Part shown: piece after piece, positions 1 through 7,627 of the stretch
How the letters are laid out: each line of letters starts with the position of its first letter
How positions within the stretch are numbered: the first letter of the stretch is position 1
Assembly: GCF_900176035.1 (NCBI RefSeq)
Contig: NZ_FWWT01000023.1
Coordinates: 62,001 to 126,000, forward strand
DNA length: 64,000 bases
DNA from: Desulfonispora thiosulfatigenes DSM 11270
GTDB taxonomy: Bacteria; Bacillota; Peptococcia; Peptococcales; Desulfonisporaceae
Reading direction: 5' to 3'
Translations under genes and position numbers: made by a program
The notes under the pieces: generated by a model
Told to the model about the DNA's origin: nothing
Seen by the model: only the letters and a program-made list of their open reading frames with translations
The model's database searches: none

Positions 1-771
1 TGCTTGTTTAAAAGGTGGAGCAACTTTGTTTTTAACAACCTTTACTTTAGTCCTATTACCTACCATATCCGTTCCTTGTTTTAAAGTTTCTGATCTTCTA
101 ACTTCTAGTCGCACTGATGAGTAAAACTTTAATGCACGTCCTCCAGGAGTAATTTCAGGATTACCAAACATTACTCCAACCTTTTCTCTAATTTGATTTA
201 TGAAAATAACACTAGTTCTAGATTTACTTATAGAACCTGTTAATTTTCTTAAGGCTTGGGACATTAAACGTGCTTGTAATCCAACGTGTGAATCGCCCAT
301 TTCTCCTTCAATCTCAGCTTTTGGTACTAAAGCTGCAACTGAGTCAACAACTACCACATCAATTGCACCACTTCTAACTAGTGCTTCACAAATCTCTAGT
401 GCCTGCTCTCCCGTATCAGGTTGTGATACAAATAGATTATCTATATCTACACCTAAATTTTTAGCATAAAGAGGGTCTAAGGCGTGTTCGACGTCAATAA
501 AAGCTGCATCTCCCCCAGCTTTTTGTGCTTCAGCTATAATATGTAATGCAACTGTTGTTTTTCCCGATGATTCTGGTCCGTATATTTCTACAATTCTACC
601 TCTAGGTACTCCTCCTAATCCTAAAGCTAAATCCAAAGAAATATCTCCTGTTGGGATAACCTCGATATTTAAAACTGCTCCTTTATCACCTAACTTCATT
701 ACTGCACCTTTACCAAACTGTTTTTCTATACCACTAAGTGCCATTTCCAGTGCCTTTTGTTTATCGTTCAT
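1..771 (-). CDS. recA: Recombinase RecA, N-terminal 257 residues (cut by window edge)
   Basis: RecA is the ATP-dependent strand-exchange protein of homologous recombination and the co-protease that triggers SOS. The first 257 residues are visible and the C-terminus lies beyond base 1. The frame starts [12 protein letters not shown] at an ATG at 771, preceded by AAGGAG at good spacing. It shows Walker [10 protein letters not shown], the DVEHALDP segment, Walker [11 protein letters not shown], and the L2/DNA-binding region with [16 protein letters not shown]. No break is seen. It lies 34 bases downstream of cinA on the same strand, a classic Firmicute cinA-recA pair, so co-transcription is likely. 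Identification is certain from the motifs. Confidence 0.97.
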   Translation of the reverse strand, partial: MNDKQKALEMALSGIEKQFGKGAVMKLGDKGAVLNIEVIPTGDISLDLALGLGGVPRGRIVEIYGPESSGKTTVALHIIAEAQKAGGDAAFIDVEHALDPLYAKNLGVDIDNLFVSQPDTGEQALEICEALVRSGAIDVVVVDSVAALVPKAEIEGEMGDSHVGLQARLMSQALRKLTGSISKSRTSVIFINQIREKVGVMFGNPEITPGGRALKFYSSVRLEVRRSETLKQGTDMVGNRTKVKVVKNKVAPPFKQA

Positions 772-805
772 TTTTATACTCTCCTTTAACTTTCTAAAAC
801 ATATA

Positions 806-2047
806 TTATACTTTAATTAAAGTTTTACGTAATAAATTCAGTGCATAAGTAGCAGCATTTGCCCTGATTTCCTGCCTATCACCAAAGAAGATTTTTTTCT
901 CGCAAAGTTCTATTTCTTTACTTACTAATCCTATATAGGTAAGCCCTATAGGTTTTTCAGCTGTTGCTCCTCCTGGACCTGCTATACCTGTTGTTGAGAC
1001 GGCTATATCTGCTCCTAAAAGGTCTAAAGCACCTTTTGCCATGGCTATGGCAGTTTGTTCACTGACAGCTCCTACAGTATTTAAAATTTCGGCATCTACC
1101 TTTAAAATATTTTCTTTAATAGTATTAGAATAGGATACCACACCACCTAAAAAGTACTCTGAACTTCCAGGAACTTGAGTAATATTTTGAGCAATTAATC
1201 CCCCTGTACAAGATTCAGCTGTAACTAATTTTAAGTTTCTTTCTAGAAGTAGTTTTCCTACAGCTTCCTCTAGTTTAAGTTCATCTGAACCATAATAATA
1301 TTCTCCTACTCTTTTTAGTATTTCATTTTTGATAGGTGCAATTAAATTTAAAAACTCATTTTTATTTTGTACCTTTGCAGTTACCCGGCAATGTATCTCA
1401 CCTTTTTTTACATATAATGCTAAAGTGGGGTTTGTTTGATTGTGCATTAAATCAATTAGCTCATTTTCCAACCGAGATTCAGATATACCTATAAACTTTA
1501 GATTTTCAGACATTATATGCTCATTGTTTAAATTTAAACTTTCTAACCATTTAATCACATGATTTGAAAATATATATTTCATTTCACTTGGTGGACCAGG
1601 TAATAAAATATAATTTTTTTCTTCTTTAGTAAGTAGAACTCCGCTTGCTGTACCTATTTTATTTTCTAGTACTTTAGCTCCTTCAGGAATTAAAACTTGC
1701 TTTCGATTATTAGCACTCATCACTAAATTACGTTCTGCAAAATACTTTTGAAGTCTCCTTAAATCATTCTCATCTTCATATAAAGAAACCTCTAAAACTT
1801 CTGCTAATACTTGTTTAGTAATATCATCTTCTGTTGGACCTAATCCTCCAGTAAAGATTAACAAATCTGCTCTTTTTTGTGCAATTTTAATAACTTCCTT
1901 TAACCTAGTAGAATTATCCCCTACCTTTGATTGAAAAAAGACGTCTACTCCTACCTTTGCCAATTCCTGGGCAATATATGCTGAATTAGTATCTATTGTA
2001 TCACCAAGTAATAATTCAGTACCAACAGTTATAATTTCACAACGCAT
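806..2047 (-). CDS. cinA: CinA, competence/damage-inducible protein with NMN deamidase domain
   Basis: The 413-residue product matches full-length CinA. The N-terminal MoeA/MocF-like domain (about residues 1-170) starts [21 protein letters not shown] and carries the [11 protein letters not shown] signature. The C-terminal PncC-type domain (about 255-413) has TAESCTGG and a GGVVSYSN segment with the catalytic-site serine region. The family hydrolyses nicotinamide mononucleotide to nicotinate mononucleotide and may act on ADP-ribose; the competence link is historical. The ATG at 2047 follows AGGTGATGCT. It sits directly upstream of recA, as in Bacillus. No internal defects are seen. Confidence 0.95.
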   Translation of the reverse strand: MRCEIITVGTELLLGDTIDTNSAYIAQELAKVGVDVFFQSKVGDNSTRLKEVIKIAQKRADLLIFTGGLGPTEDDITKQVLAEVLEVSLYEDENDLRRLQKYFAERNLVMSANNRKQVLIPEGAKVLENKIGTASGVLLTKEEKNYILLPGPPSEMKYIFSNHVIKWLESLNLNNEHIMSENLKFIGISESRLENELIDLMHNQTNPTLALYVKKGEIHCRVTAKVQNKNEFLNLIAPIKNEILKRVGEYYYGSDELKLEEAVGKLLLERNLKLVTAESCTGGLIAQNITQVPGSSEYFLGGVVSYSNTIKENILKVDAEILNTVGAVSEQTAIAMAKGALDLLGADIAVSTTGIAGPGGATAEKPIGLTYIGLVSKEIELCEKKIFFGDRQEIRANAATYALNLLRKTLIKV

Positions 2048-2162
2048 AGCATCACCTATTCTTATTAGTTTATATTCTTTATATTATCATATAGAAAATT
2101 TATGTCACAGTATATTTTATCTAATATCTGTATTCATCATTTATGAAGTTTTAAAAGAAATA

Positions 2163-2190
2163 AAAAAATGCGTCCCAAAAATCAGGACGC
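2163..2190 (-). terminator. Intrinsic terminator after the FtsH-like gene
   Basis: Six-base stem (2170-2175 with 2185-2190, GCGTCC/GGACGC) followed on the minus strand by a run of seven T. The upstream arm overlaps the stop codon of the FtsH-like gene, separating it from cinA-recA. Confidence 0.85.
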
Positions 2191-3651
2191 TTTCTTATCA
2201 AGTATTTCTCTTATTTTTTCCCCAGTAATTTTTTCTTCATTAACTAATAAACTAGAAATCTCCTCTAAATAATTTAGATTTTCATTTAATATTTCCTGGG
2301 TTATATCTTCTTCTTTCTTGATAATTTCAGAAATAGTATTATTAATTGTTTCGGCTGGAAGATCTTCAATAGAAATGACACCTAGAGAAGATAATCCTGC
2401 ATGAATCATGTTTTTAGCTAATTTTATAGCTTGTTCAAAATCATTGCTTGAACCTGTACTTCTATTGCCTAGGCATAATTTTTCAGCTAAAGAACCAGCT
2501 AAACAAATTTTAATTTGATTTCTTAATTCATTTTCCGTATATAATTTTTGATCTTTTTGAACTTGACGAACATAACCTAAAGCATTCCCTCTAGATGTCA
2601 CTGTTACCTGTGAAACTGAATTAGGGTTTACCACTTCACTTACAATAGCATGACCTGCTTCATGATAAGCAATTCGTTTTATAACTTCATTTTTAGTCTT
2701 GTTATTAAGTTTTTCCCCTAACATTACCTTATCTATTGCTTCTTTAATATGAATATGATCTATTTCTTTAGCATTTTCTCTTAGTGCTAAAATTGCTGCT
2801 TCATTAGTAACGTTTTCTAAATGAGCTCCTGAAAACCCATAAGTTTCATCTGCTATTTCTTCTAAGTTAACATTTTTTGCTAAAACTTTATTTTTTGTAT
2901 GGAGTTTTAATATTTCTAACCTTCCATCATTTTCTGGTAAATCTACTTTTACTTGTCTATCAAATCTACCTGGTCTTAATAAGGCAGAATCTAGTAAATC
3001 CGGTCTATTTGTTGCACCAATTACTAAGATATTAATATCACTACCACTTATACCGTCCATTTCTACTAAAAATTGATTAAGAGTTTGATCATATTCCATA
3101 TGACTACCGTTACTTCCTCTTTGTCCTCCGATAACATCTATTTCATCAATGAATATTATAGCTCTATTTTTATTATCTTTTTTAGCTTTTGTTCTAGCTG
3201 TATTAAATATCTTTCTTACTCTTTGTGCCCCTACACCTGCATACATTTCAATAAATTCCGAACCTGAAGTCGCTAAAAAAACAGCATCGGAATAAGTTGC
3301 TGATGCTTTTGCAAGTAGGGTTTTTCCTGTACCCGGAGGGCCTGTTAATAAAATACCCTTTAAGGGTCTAATACCTCTTTGACTAATTTTTGTGGAATTA
3401 ATTAAAAAATCTAATGCTTCTTTTAGTTCTCTTTTAGCAATTGTTTGACCACCGATATCATCAAAGGCAAAATTATTCTCAGGCTTTATTTCTTGATATG
3501 CATTTACATTTACAAGCCCTTTTTTTTGCATTATAAAATATAAAGCCCCTGCTATAATTGCTAAAATTATAAATGGCTGCATATTAACTCTAAGGAAAAA
3601 CAAAAAACTTATTACACCTAATAAAACACCGATTATATACTCTTTCCTCAT
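2182..3651 (-). CDS. Short FtsH-like AAA+ zinc metalloprotease without extracytoplasmic domain
   Basis: A 489-residue membrane AAA+ protease of the FtsH family. Visible features: two closely spaced transmembrane helices within residues 1-42, separated by only a few residues; Walker A GPPGTGKT near 103; Walker B IIFIDEID; the second region of homology LLDSALLRPGRFDR; and the zinc motif HEAGH near 331 with a downstream NDFEQA that can supply the third ligand. Canonical FtsH is over 600 residues with about 75 extracytoplasmic residues between the helices; that domain is missing here. The start ATG overlaps the stop of the upstream 185-residue membrane protein by four bases (ATGA), so the two are probably translationally coupled. 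FtsH-type proteases degrade membrane and regulatory proteins; substrates here are unknown. Confidence 0.88.
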   Translation of the reverse strand: MRKEYIIGVLLGVISFLFFLRVNMQPFIILAIIAGALYFIMQKKGLVNVNAYQEIKPENNFAFDDIGGQTIAKRELKEALDFLINSTKISQRGIRPLKGILLTGPPGTGKTLLAKASATYSDAVFLATSGSEFIEMYAGVGAQRVRKIFNTARTKAKKDNKNRAIIFIDEIDVIGGQRGSNGSHMEYDQTLNQFLVEMDGISGSDINILVIGATNRPDLLDSALLRPGRFDRQVKVDLPENDGRLEILKLHTKNKVLAKNVNLEEIADETYGFSGAHLENVTNEAAILALRENAKEIDHIHIKEAIDKVMLGEKLNNKTKNEVIKRIAYHEAGHAIVSEVVNPNSVSQVTVTSRGNALGYVRQVQKDQKLYTENELRNQIKICLAGSLAEKLCLGNRSTGSSNDFEQAIKLAKNMIHAGLSSLGVISIEDLPAETINNTISEIIKKEEDITQEILNENLNYLEEISSLLVNEEKITGEKIREILDKKAS

Positions 3652-4205
3652 AATTTATCACTTCCTATATTATTAATAATAGTAGGATGCTCGTCTGTCT
3701 GTCTCCTAAAAACTTTATATAGATAATACTCTCCATCTTCTATTTGCAGGAATAGATAATCATTGGTAATTGTTAGTTTACTATTAGTTACTGATAAATC
3801 TTGACTCAAACTATTGAATTTTTCTTGTAAATTCACAAAATTTCCAAGTGCTTGTGCTTCATAAACAGCAGGATGAATATCTTGATAAAATGCATTAAGT
3901 TTTGAATTTGGATTACTATATATTTCTAATGCTAAATCTTGATCAAGTAAATTACTTGCACTATTTTCCATGAAATCCTGAAAATCTTTTGGGAAACTAT
4001 CTACTTTACTAACTTTAATTTTTAAAGTTGTTTTTGATTTTTCATTAAGTTCATATTTTTCAATAAAACTATTATTATCTAAAACATTAGTTAGTGGTTT
4101 TTGGAGAAATTGATGTTCATAAAAGAAATAACCAAATAGCAATATCCCAAGGGTCATCATCATAATCCCAAAAACAATCATTAATTTAGATGTTTTCTTG
4201 AACAT
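3648..4205 (-). CDS. Single-pass membrane protein of unknown function, coupled to the FtsH-like protease
   Basis: I do not recognise a family. The 185-residue product has one N-terminal hydrophobic helix (about residues 8-28, MIVFGIMMMTLGILLFGYFF) followed by about 155 mostly polar residues, so it is probably an anchored extracytoplasmic domain. No cysteine pairs or catalytic motif stand out. The ATG at 4205 follows AAAGGGGAG at good spacing. The stop overlaps the start of the downstream FtsH-like protease gene (ATGA), and no other gene shares the transcript before the terminator near 2170. Since that protease lacks its own extracytoplasmic domain, this protein may act as its partner or adaptor; that is inference from position and architecture only. 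Confidence 0.75.
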   Translation of the reverse strand: MFKKTSKLMIVFGIMMMTLGILLFGYFFYEHQFLQKPLTNVLDNNSFIEKYELNEKSKTTLKIKVSKVDSFPKDFQDFMENSASNLLDQDLALEIYSNPNSKLNAFYQDIHPAVYEAQALGNFVNLQEKFNSLSQDLSVTNSKLTITNDYLFLQIEDGEYYLYKVFRRQTDEHPTIINNIGSDKL

Positions 4206-4272
4206 TGGCTTCTCCCCTTTCAGAAGTTAATTATAACAAAGATATAGGTATAATAACCTTATGAAAAGAGTG

Positions 4273-4304
4273 GAAAAAAATAAACACGCCTAAGACGTGT
4301 TTAT
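4273..4304 (-). terminator. Intrinsic terminator after pgpA
   Basis: Nine-base stem ATAAACACG/CGTGTTTAT (4280-4288 with 4296-4304) followed on the minus strand by a T run at 4279-4274. It overlaps the pgpA stop and ends the rimO-pgsA-pgpA transcript. Confidence 0.87.
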
Positions 4305-4726
4305 ATTACAAACATTATTAAACTAAGAACAATTCTCGCAAATATCCCAGCTACAATATCATCCATCATTATTCCTAAGCCACCAGGCAAACGCTGTAAC
4401 TTATCTATCGGATAAATTTTGGAGATATCAAATATTCTAAACAAAATAAATGCATAAATTAAATATACACCTGAAACATGATACGCGGCAATCCAAATTC
4501 CAACCATTTCATCCCACACAATTCGTGGACTATCATGTTCACCTAAGTATTCTTCTGCCTTTTGACATATATAAATACCAAGTATTGCAGTAATAACAAT
4601 AGATAATAGATTACTTGGCAGAAAGTATGTAATTATAAGAGCAAGGAGCGACCCCCATGTTCCCGGAGCTGGCTTTAAGTTTCCGGTACCTAATCCTGTA
4701 GCTAAAAGATATATTATTTTCTTCAT
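4301..4726 (-). CDS. pgpA: Phosphatidylglycerophosphatase A
   Basis: This 141-residue integral membrane phosphatase removes the phosphate from phosphatidylglycerol phosphate, the last step of phosphatidylglycerol synthesis. The family signature is clear: GLGTGNLKPAPGTWGS near the N-terminus, then HDSPRIVWDEMVG, and a C-terminal GIMMDDIVAGIFARI carrying the acidic residues. Several hydrophobic segments agree with a membrane protein. It lies three bases after pgsA, whose product makes its substrate, so the two steps are encoded together. The length is normal to slightly short for the family. A terminator overlaps its stop codon. Confidence 0.92.
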   Translation of the reverse strand: MKKIIYLLATGLGTGNLKPAPGTWGSLLALIITYFLPSNLLSIVITAILGIYICQKAEEYLGEHDSPRIVWDEMVGIWIAAYHVSGVYLIYAFILFRIFDISKIYPIDKLQRLPGGLGIMMDDIVAGIFARIVLSLIMFVI

Positions 4727-4729
4727 TTA

Positions 4730-5269
4730 TTAACCAACCTTTATCAGTTTTCCAGCTTTACTAAAGTAATCTATTCCTGAATATATAGTGAAAAACACAG
4801 CAATATATAATAAATATTGTCCTAAGGATAAACCTATTAAATTAATAATAAAATCGTTCATTAAAATGGCTATAATTGCAATTATTTGTGATACCGTCTT
4901 GTATTTCCCAATCTTACTTGCAGCTATTACTACCCCTTCTGAAGCTGCAACAGCTCTAAGACCTGTAACTGCAAATTCTCTCCCAATAATAATCACAGCT
5001 ATCCAACCAGAAATTTTGCCTAATTCAACTAAAGAAATCAGGGCAGCTGAAACTAATAATTTATCAGCTAAAGGATCCATTATTTTACCAAAGTTAGTTA
5101 TTTGTTTTCTTTTTCTAGCAATATATCCATCTAGCCCATCTGTACTAGCTGCAATTATAAAAATTAAAGCAGCTATAAATTGACCATAAGGCATCTTTAC
5201 TAGCAAAAAGAACATAAAAAATGGCACTAAAATTATTCGAAAAATGGTTAAAGAGTTAGGTAAGTTCAT
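4730..5269 (-). CDS. pgsA: CDP-diacylglycerol-glycerol-3-phosphate 3-phosphatidyltransferase
   Basis: PgsA transfers a phosphatidyl group from CDP-diacylglycerol to glycerol-3-phosphate, the committed step to phosphatidylglycerol. The CDP-alcohol phosphotransferase motif is intact (DGLDGYIARKRKQITNFGKIMDPLAD, quoted in pieces: DGLDGYIAR then GKIMDPLADK), giving the D-G-x2-A-R-x8-G-x3-D-x3-D pattern near residues 44-66. There are about five to six membrane helices. I place the start at the ATG at 5269 (MNLPNSLTIFR) because GAGG lies six bases upstream; an in-frame TTG six bases earlier is less likely. The first bases overlap the end of rimO, so translation is probably coupled. pgpA follows at once. 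Confidence 0.94.
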   Translation of the reverse strand: MNLPNSLTIFRIILVPFFMFFLLVKMPYGQFIAALIFIIAASTDGLDGYIARKRKQITNFGKIMDPLADKLLVSAALISLVELGKISGWIAVIIIGREFAVTGLRAVAASEGVVIAASKIGKYKTVSQIIAIIAILMNDFIINLIGLSLGQYLLYIAVFFTIYSGIDYFSKAGKLIKVG

Positions 5270-6596
5270 AGTCAACCTCTCCTATTAAATCATAGTCTTG
5301 TAAGTGCGTAATTTTCACTTTAATTAACTCTCCTAGAGTTAGGGTTTTTTCTGAGTACACCATTATCACTGGGTCAATTTCAGGTGCCTCACCTTCACTA
5401 CGACAAATCCATAAATTTTCTCGTTCGGGATGACATTCGTCTACTTGAACCGAAATAATTTTGTTTCTTAGCAAATCATGTTTTTCTATTAAAATATCAT
5501 GTTGCAGCTCCATTAACCGTCTTTTACGTTCTTCCTTTACATCTCCATCAATTTGTCGCGGTAACTTTGCCGCAGGTGTACTTTCTTCCTGTGAATAAGT
5601 AAATGCTCCTACACGATCTAATTTCATATCTTCTAAAAATTTCATAAGATTATCAAAATTCTTTTGTTCTTCTCCCGGAAAACCTACGATAAATGTAGAT
5701 CTTATAATCATTTCAGGAATCTTATTTCTAATTTTTGTTAATAAACTTCTTATTTCATTTTCTGTTATTTGTCTCCCCATTTTTCTTAATATATTATCAT
5801 CGCTATGTTGGAGGGGAATATCTACATACTTGCATATTTTAGGTTCATCTCTAATAACTTCTATCAATTCATCTGTGAAATTATTAGGGTAACAATAAAG
5901 CAATCTAACCCATCTTAAATCATTAATTTTCACTAAATCTTTTAATAAAGAAACTAAATTATAATCACTATAAAGATCAATCCCATACTGGGTTATATCC
6001 TCAGCAATAATTAAAAGCTCTTTTACCCCACTATTAACTAATTCTTCTGCTTCTTTTAGTATATTGTCTTTTTTTCTACTTCTATAAGGACCTCTAAACT
6101 GTGGAATAATGCAATAAGTACAATTATTATCACAACCCTCAGCTATCCTTAAATAAGCATAATGACTTGGAGTAGACACATGCCTAGGTAATTCAATATA
6201 CTCTTTAAAGTCATTATTTACCTTTACTATATAGTTCTTATTTTGGATAAATTCATTTACAGCATTCATAATTTCTTCATAGGCTGTTGTTCCAAGAAAA
6301 ATATCCACTTCTGGTAATTCTTTATGTAATTCCTCATGATACTTTTGAACTAAACATCCTACAACTATTAAAACTTCACACTTGCCACCTTTTTTATACT
6401 GCGCCATTTCTAAAATGGTATTTATAGATTCTTCTTTAGCATCACCTATAAAACCGCATGTGTTAATTATTATTATATCTGCTTCTTCAGGATTATTCAT
6501 AAAAGTATGATTAGCATCTTTTATTAAAGCAATCATATTTTCTGAATCAATTAAGTTTTTTGCACAACCTAATGATATAAGTGCCACCTTTTTCAT
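5256..6596 (-). CDS. rimO: Ribosomal protein S12 methylthiotransferase RimO
   Basis: RimO is a radical-SAM enzyme with two [4Fe-4S] clusters that adds a methylthio group to an aspartate of ribosomal protein S12. Visible: an N-terminal UPF0004 domain with the auxiliary-cluster cysteines (SLGCAKNLIDSE, NTCGFI, GCLVQKY); the radical-SAM motif C-D-N-N-C-T-Y-C near residue 150; and a C-terminal TRAM-like segment. The opening MKKVALISLGCAKN favours RimO over MiaB or MtaB. 446 residues is full length. The end overlaps the pgsA start. In many clostridia rimO lies between ftsK/rodZ and pgsA, as here. Confidence 0.95.
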   Translation of the reverse strand: MKKVALISLGCAKNLIDSENMIALIKDANHTFMNNPEEADIIIINTCGFIGDAKEESINTILEMAQYKKGGKCEVLIVVGCLVQKYHEELHKELPEVDIFLGTTAYEEIMNAVNEFIQNKNYIVKVNNDFKEYIELPRHVSTPSHYAYLRIAEGCDNNCTYCIIPQFRGPYRSRKKDNILKEAEELVNSGVKELLIIAEDITQYGIDLYSDYNLVSLLKDLVKINDLRWVRLLYCYPNNFTDELIEVIRDEPKICKYVDIPLQHSDDNILRKMGRQITENEIRSLLTKIRNKIPEMIIRSTFIVGFPGEEQKNFDNLMKFLEDMKLDRVGAFTYSQEESTPAAKLPRQIDGDVKEERKRRLMELQHDILIEKHDLLRNKIISVQVDECHPERENLWICRSEGEAPEIDPVIMVYSEKTLTLGELIKVKITHLQDYDLIGEVDYELT

Positions 6597-6657
6597 AATA
6601 TTGGCACCCCTTTCTTAAAACTAGTCAGACTAAGTATATTACAACCATAAAGCAGTG

Positions 6658-6690
6658 TCAAAAAAAACCTCTACAAGAGAGAGGTTTTTA
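6658..6690 (-). terminator. Intrinsic terminator after the rodZ-like gene
   Basis: Nine-base stem AAAACCTCT/AGAGGTTTT (6664-6672 with 6680-6688) with a T-rich tail on the minus strand, overlapping the stop codon of the rodZ-like gene. Confidence 0.87.
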
Positions 6691-7530
6691 TAAATCATCT
6701 TTTGTAAATTCTTTATTCTTAATAACTTGTTTTTCTTCTCCTAGTAATCCTAGTTTTTTCTTACCTAGATACACCTCAGCTACCCCTGCATTACCTAAAC
6801 TTATTTTTATCTTTTGATCTGCTTCAACTGTTTTTATTTGTCCTTCTTCTAGTATGCCTTCATAGGATTTGTTTCCATCACTATACAATTGTACCCAACA
6901 TTCTTCTTTTTCTGGCCCAATATCAATAATTTTTACTTTTAAAAGCAGTTTGTCATCCTTTTGGTCATCTTTGATTTTGTCTTCATCTTCTTGCTCATTG
7001 TCTAAAATGTCTTTATCCTTATCTTTAGAAGGCTGAACTTTATCTGGTGTTACAGCATTATTTTTAGGTTTGTTTTCATTTACAGCTGGTTTTTCAGTAT
7101 TTTGTTCAATTTGAGTTTTGTCTTTTTCAGGGTTAACTTTATTATCATTTTTAAATAATTTTGCCATTGCCGGTATTACAAGTGCCAAAACTATTAACGA
7201 AATAATTACACCTGCGATTATAATTTGATTTTTATTCAATGTAAATTTCGGCTTTTCTTCAGAAGCTTCTTCTTCAATAGCAGGTTGTTCCTCTACTGGT
7301 TCAGCAAAAGAGTCTTCAAATTGTTTTAATAAATCAGGTACATCTAAACTTAAATAGTTACCATATAATTTTAGAAACCCTTTTATGTATACCTTTCCAG
7401 GCAAAATTTCATAATTATCTTCTTCTAACGCTTCTATATATTTTTTCCTAATTTTAATCTCTTTTTCAACTTCTTCAAGTGATACTCCTTTTTTTAATCG
7501 TGCCTCTTTTAAAATTTTCCCGATACCTAT
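6688..7530 (-). CDS. rodZ: RodZ-like helix-turn-helix membrane protein, non-canonical start codon
   Basis: RodZ ties the MreB cytoskeleton to the membrane and helps maintain rod shape. The order is typical: an N-terminal Xre-type HTH (IGKILKEARLKKGVSLEEVE, then the recognition helix and KVYIKGFLKLYG); a low-complexity acidic linker; one transmembrane helix (IIIAGVIISLIVLALVIPAM); a Lys/Asp/Glu-rich spacer; and a C-terminal beta-rich RodZ domain (about 75 residues). The reading frame is open up to an in-frame TAG upstream, yet no ATG, GTG or TTG occurs before the HTH. A GGAGG lies upstream of ATC (7531-7533) and ATA (7528-7530), so I place the start at ATA. The first ordinary start, a TTG at 7404, would remove most of the HTH. 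Confidence 0.8.
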   Translation of the reverse strand: MGIGKILKEARLKKGVSLEEVEKEIKIRKKYIEALEEDNYEILPGKVYIKGFLKLYGNYLSLDVPDLLKQFEDSFAEPVEEQPAIEEEASEEKPKFTLNKNQIIIAGVIISLIVLALVIPAMAKLFKNDNKVNPEKDKTQIEQNTEKPAVNENKPKNNAVTPDKVQPSKDKDKDILDNEQEDEDKIKDDQKDDKLLLKVKIIDIGPEKEECWVQLYSDGNKSYEGILEEGQIKTVEADQKIKISLGNAGVAEVYLGKKKLGLLGEEKQVIKNKEFTKDDL

Positions 7531-7627
7531 GATACCACACCTCCAATTACTATACTAACTATTTATATTTCAACAAAGAAATATAAATTCCTGCCCATAA
7601 TTATAAATATTTGTATATAATCTATTT

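Noticed and set aside
200-469. Plus-strand open frame opposite recA
   Set aside because: It lies entirely within recA on the other strand, has no ribosome site and no protein-like features. The same holds for other antisense frames inside cinA, ftsK, pgsA, nrdD, ftsZ, murG, mraY and mvhG.
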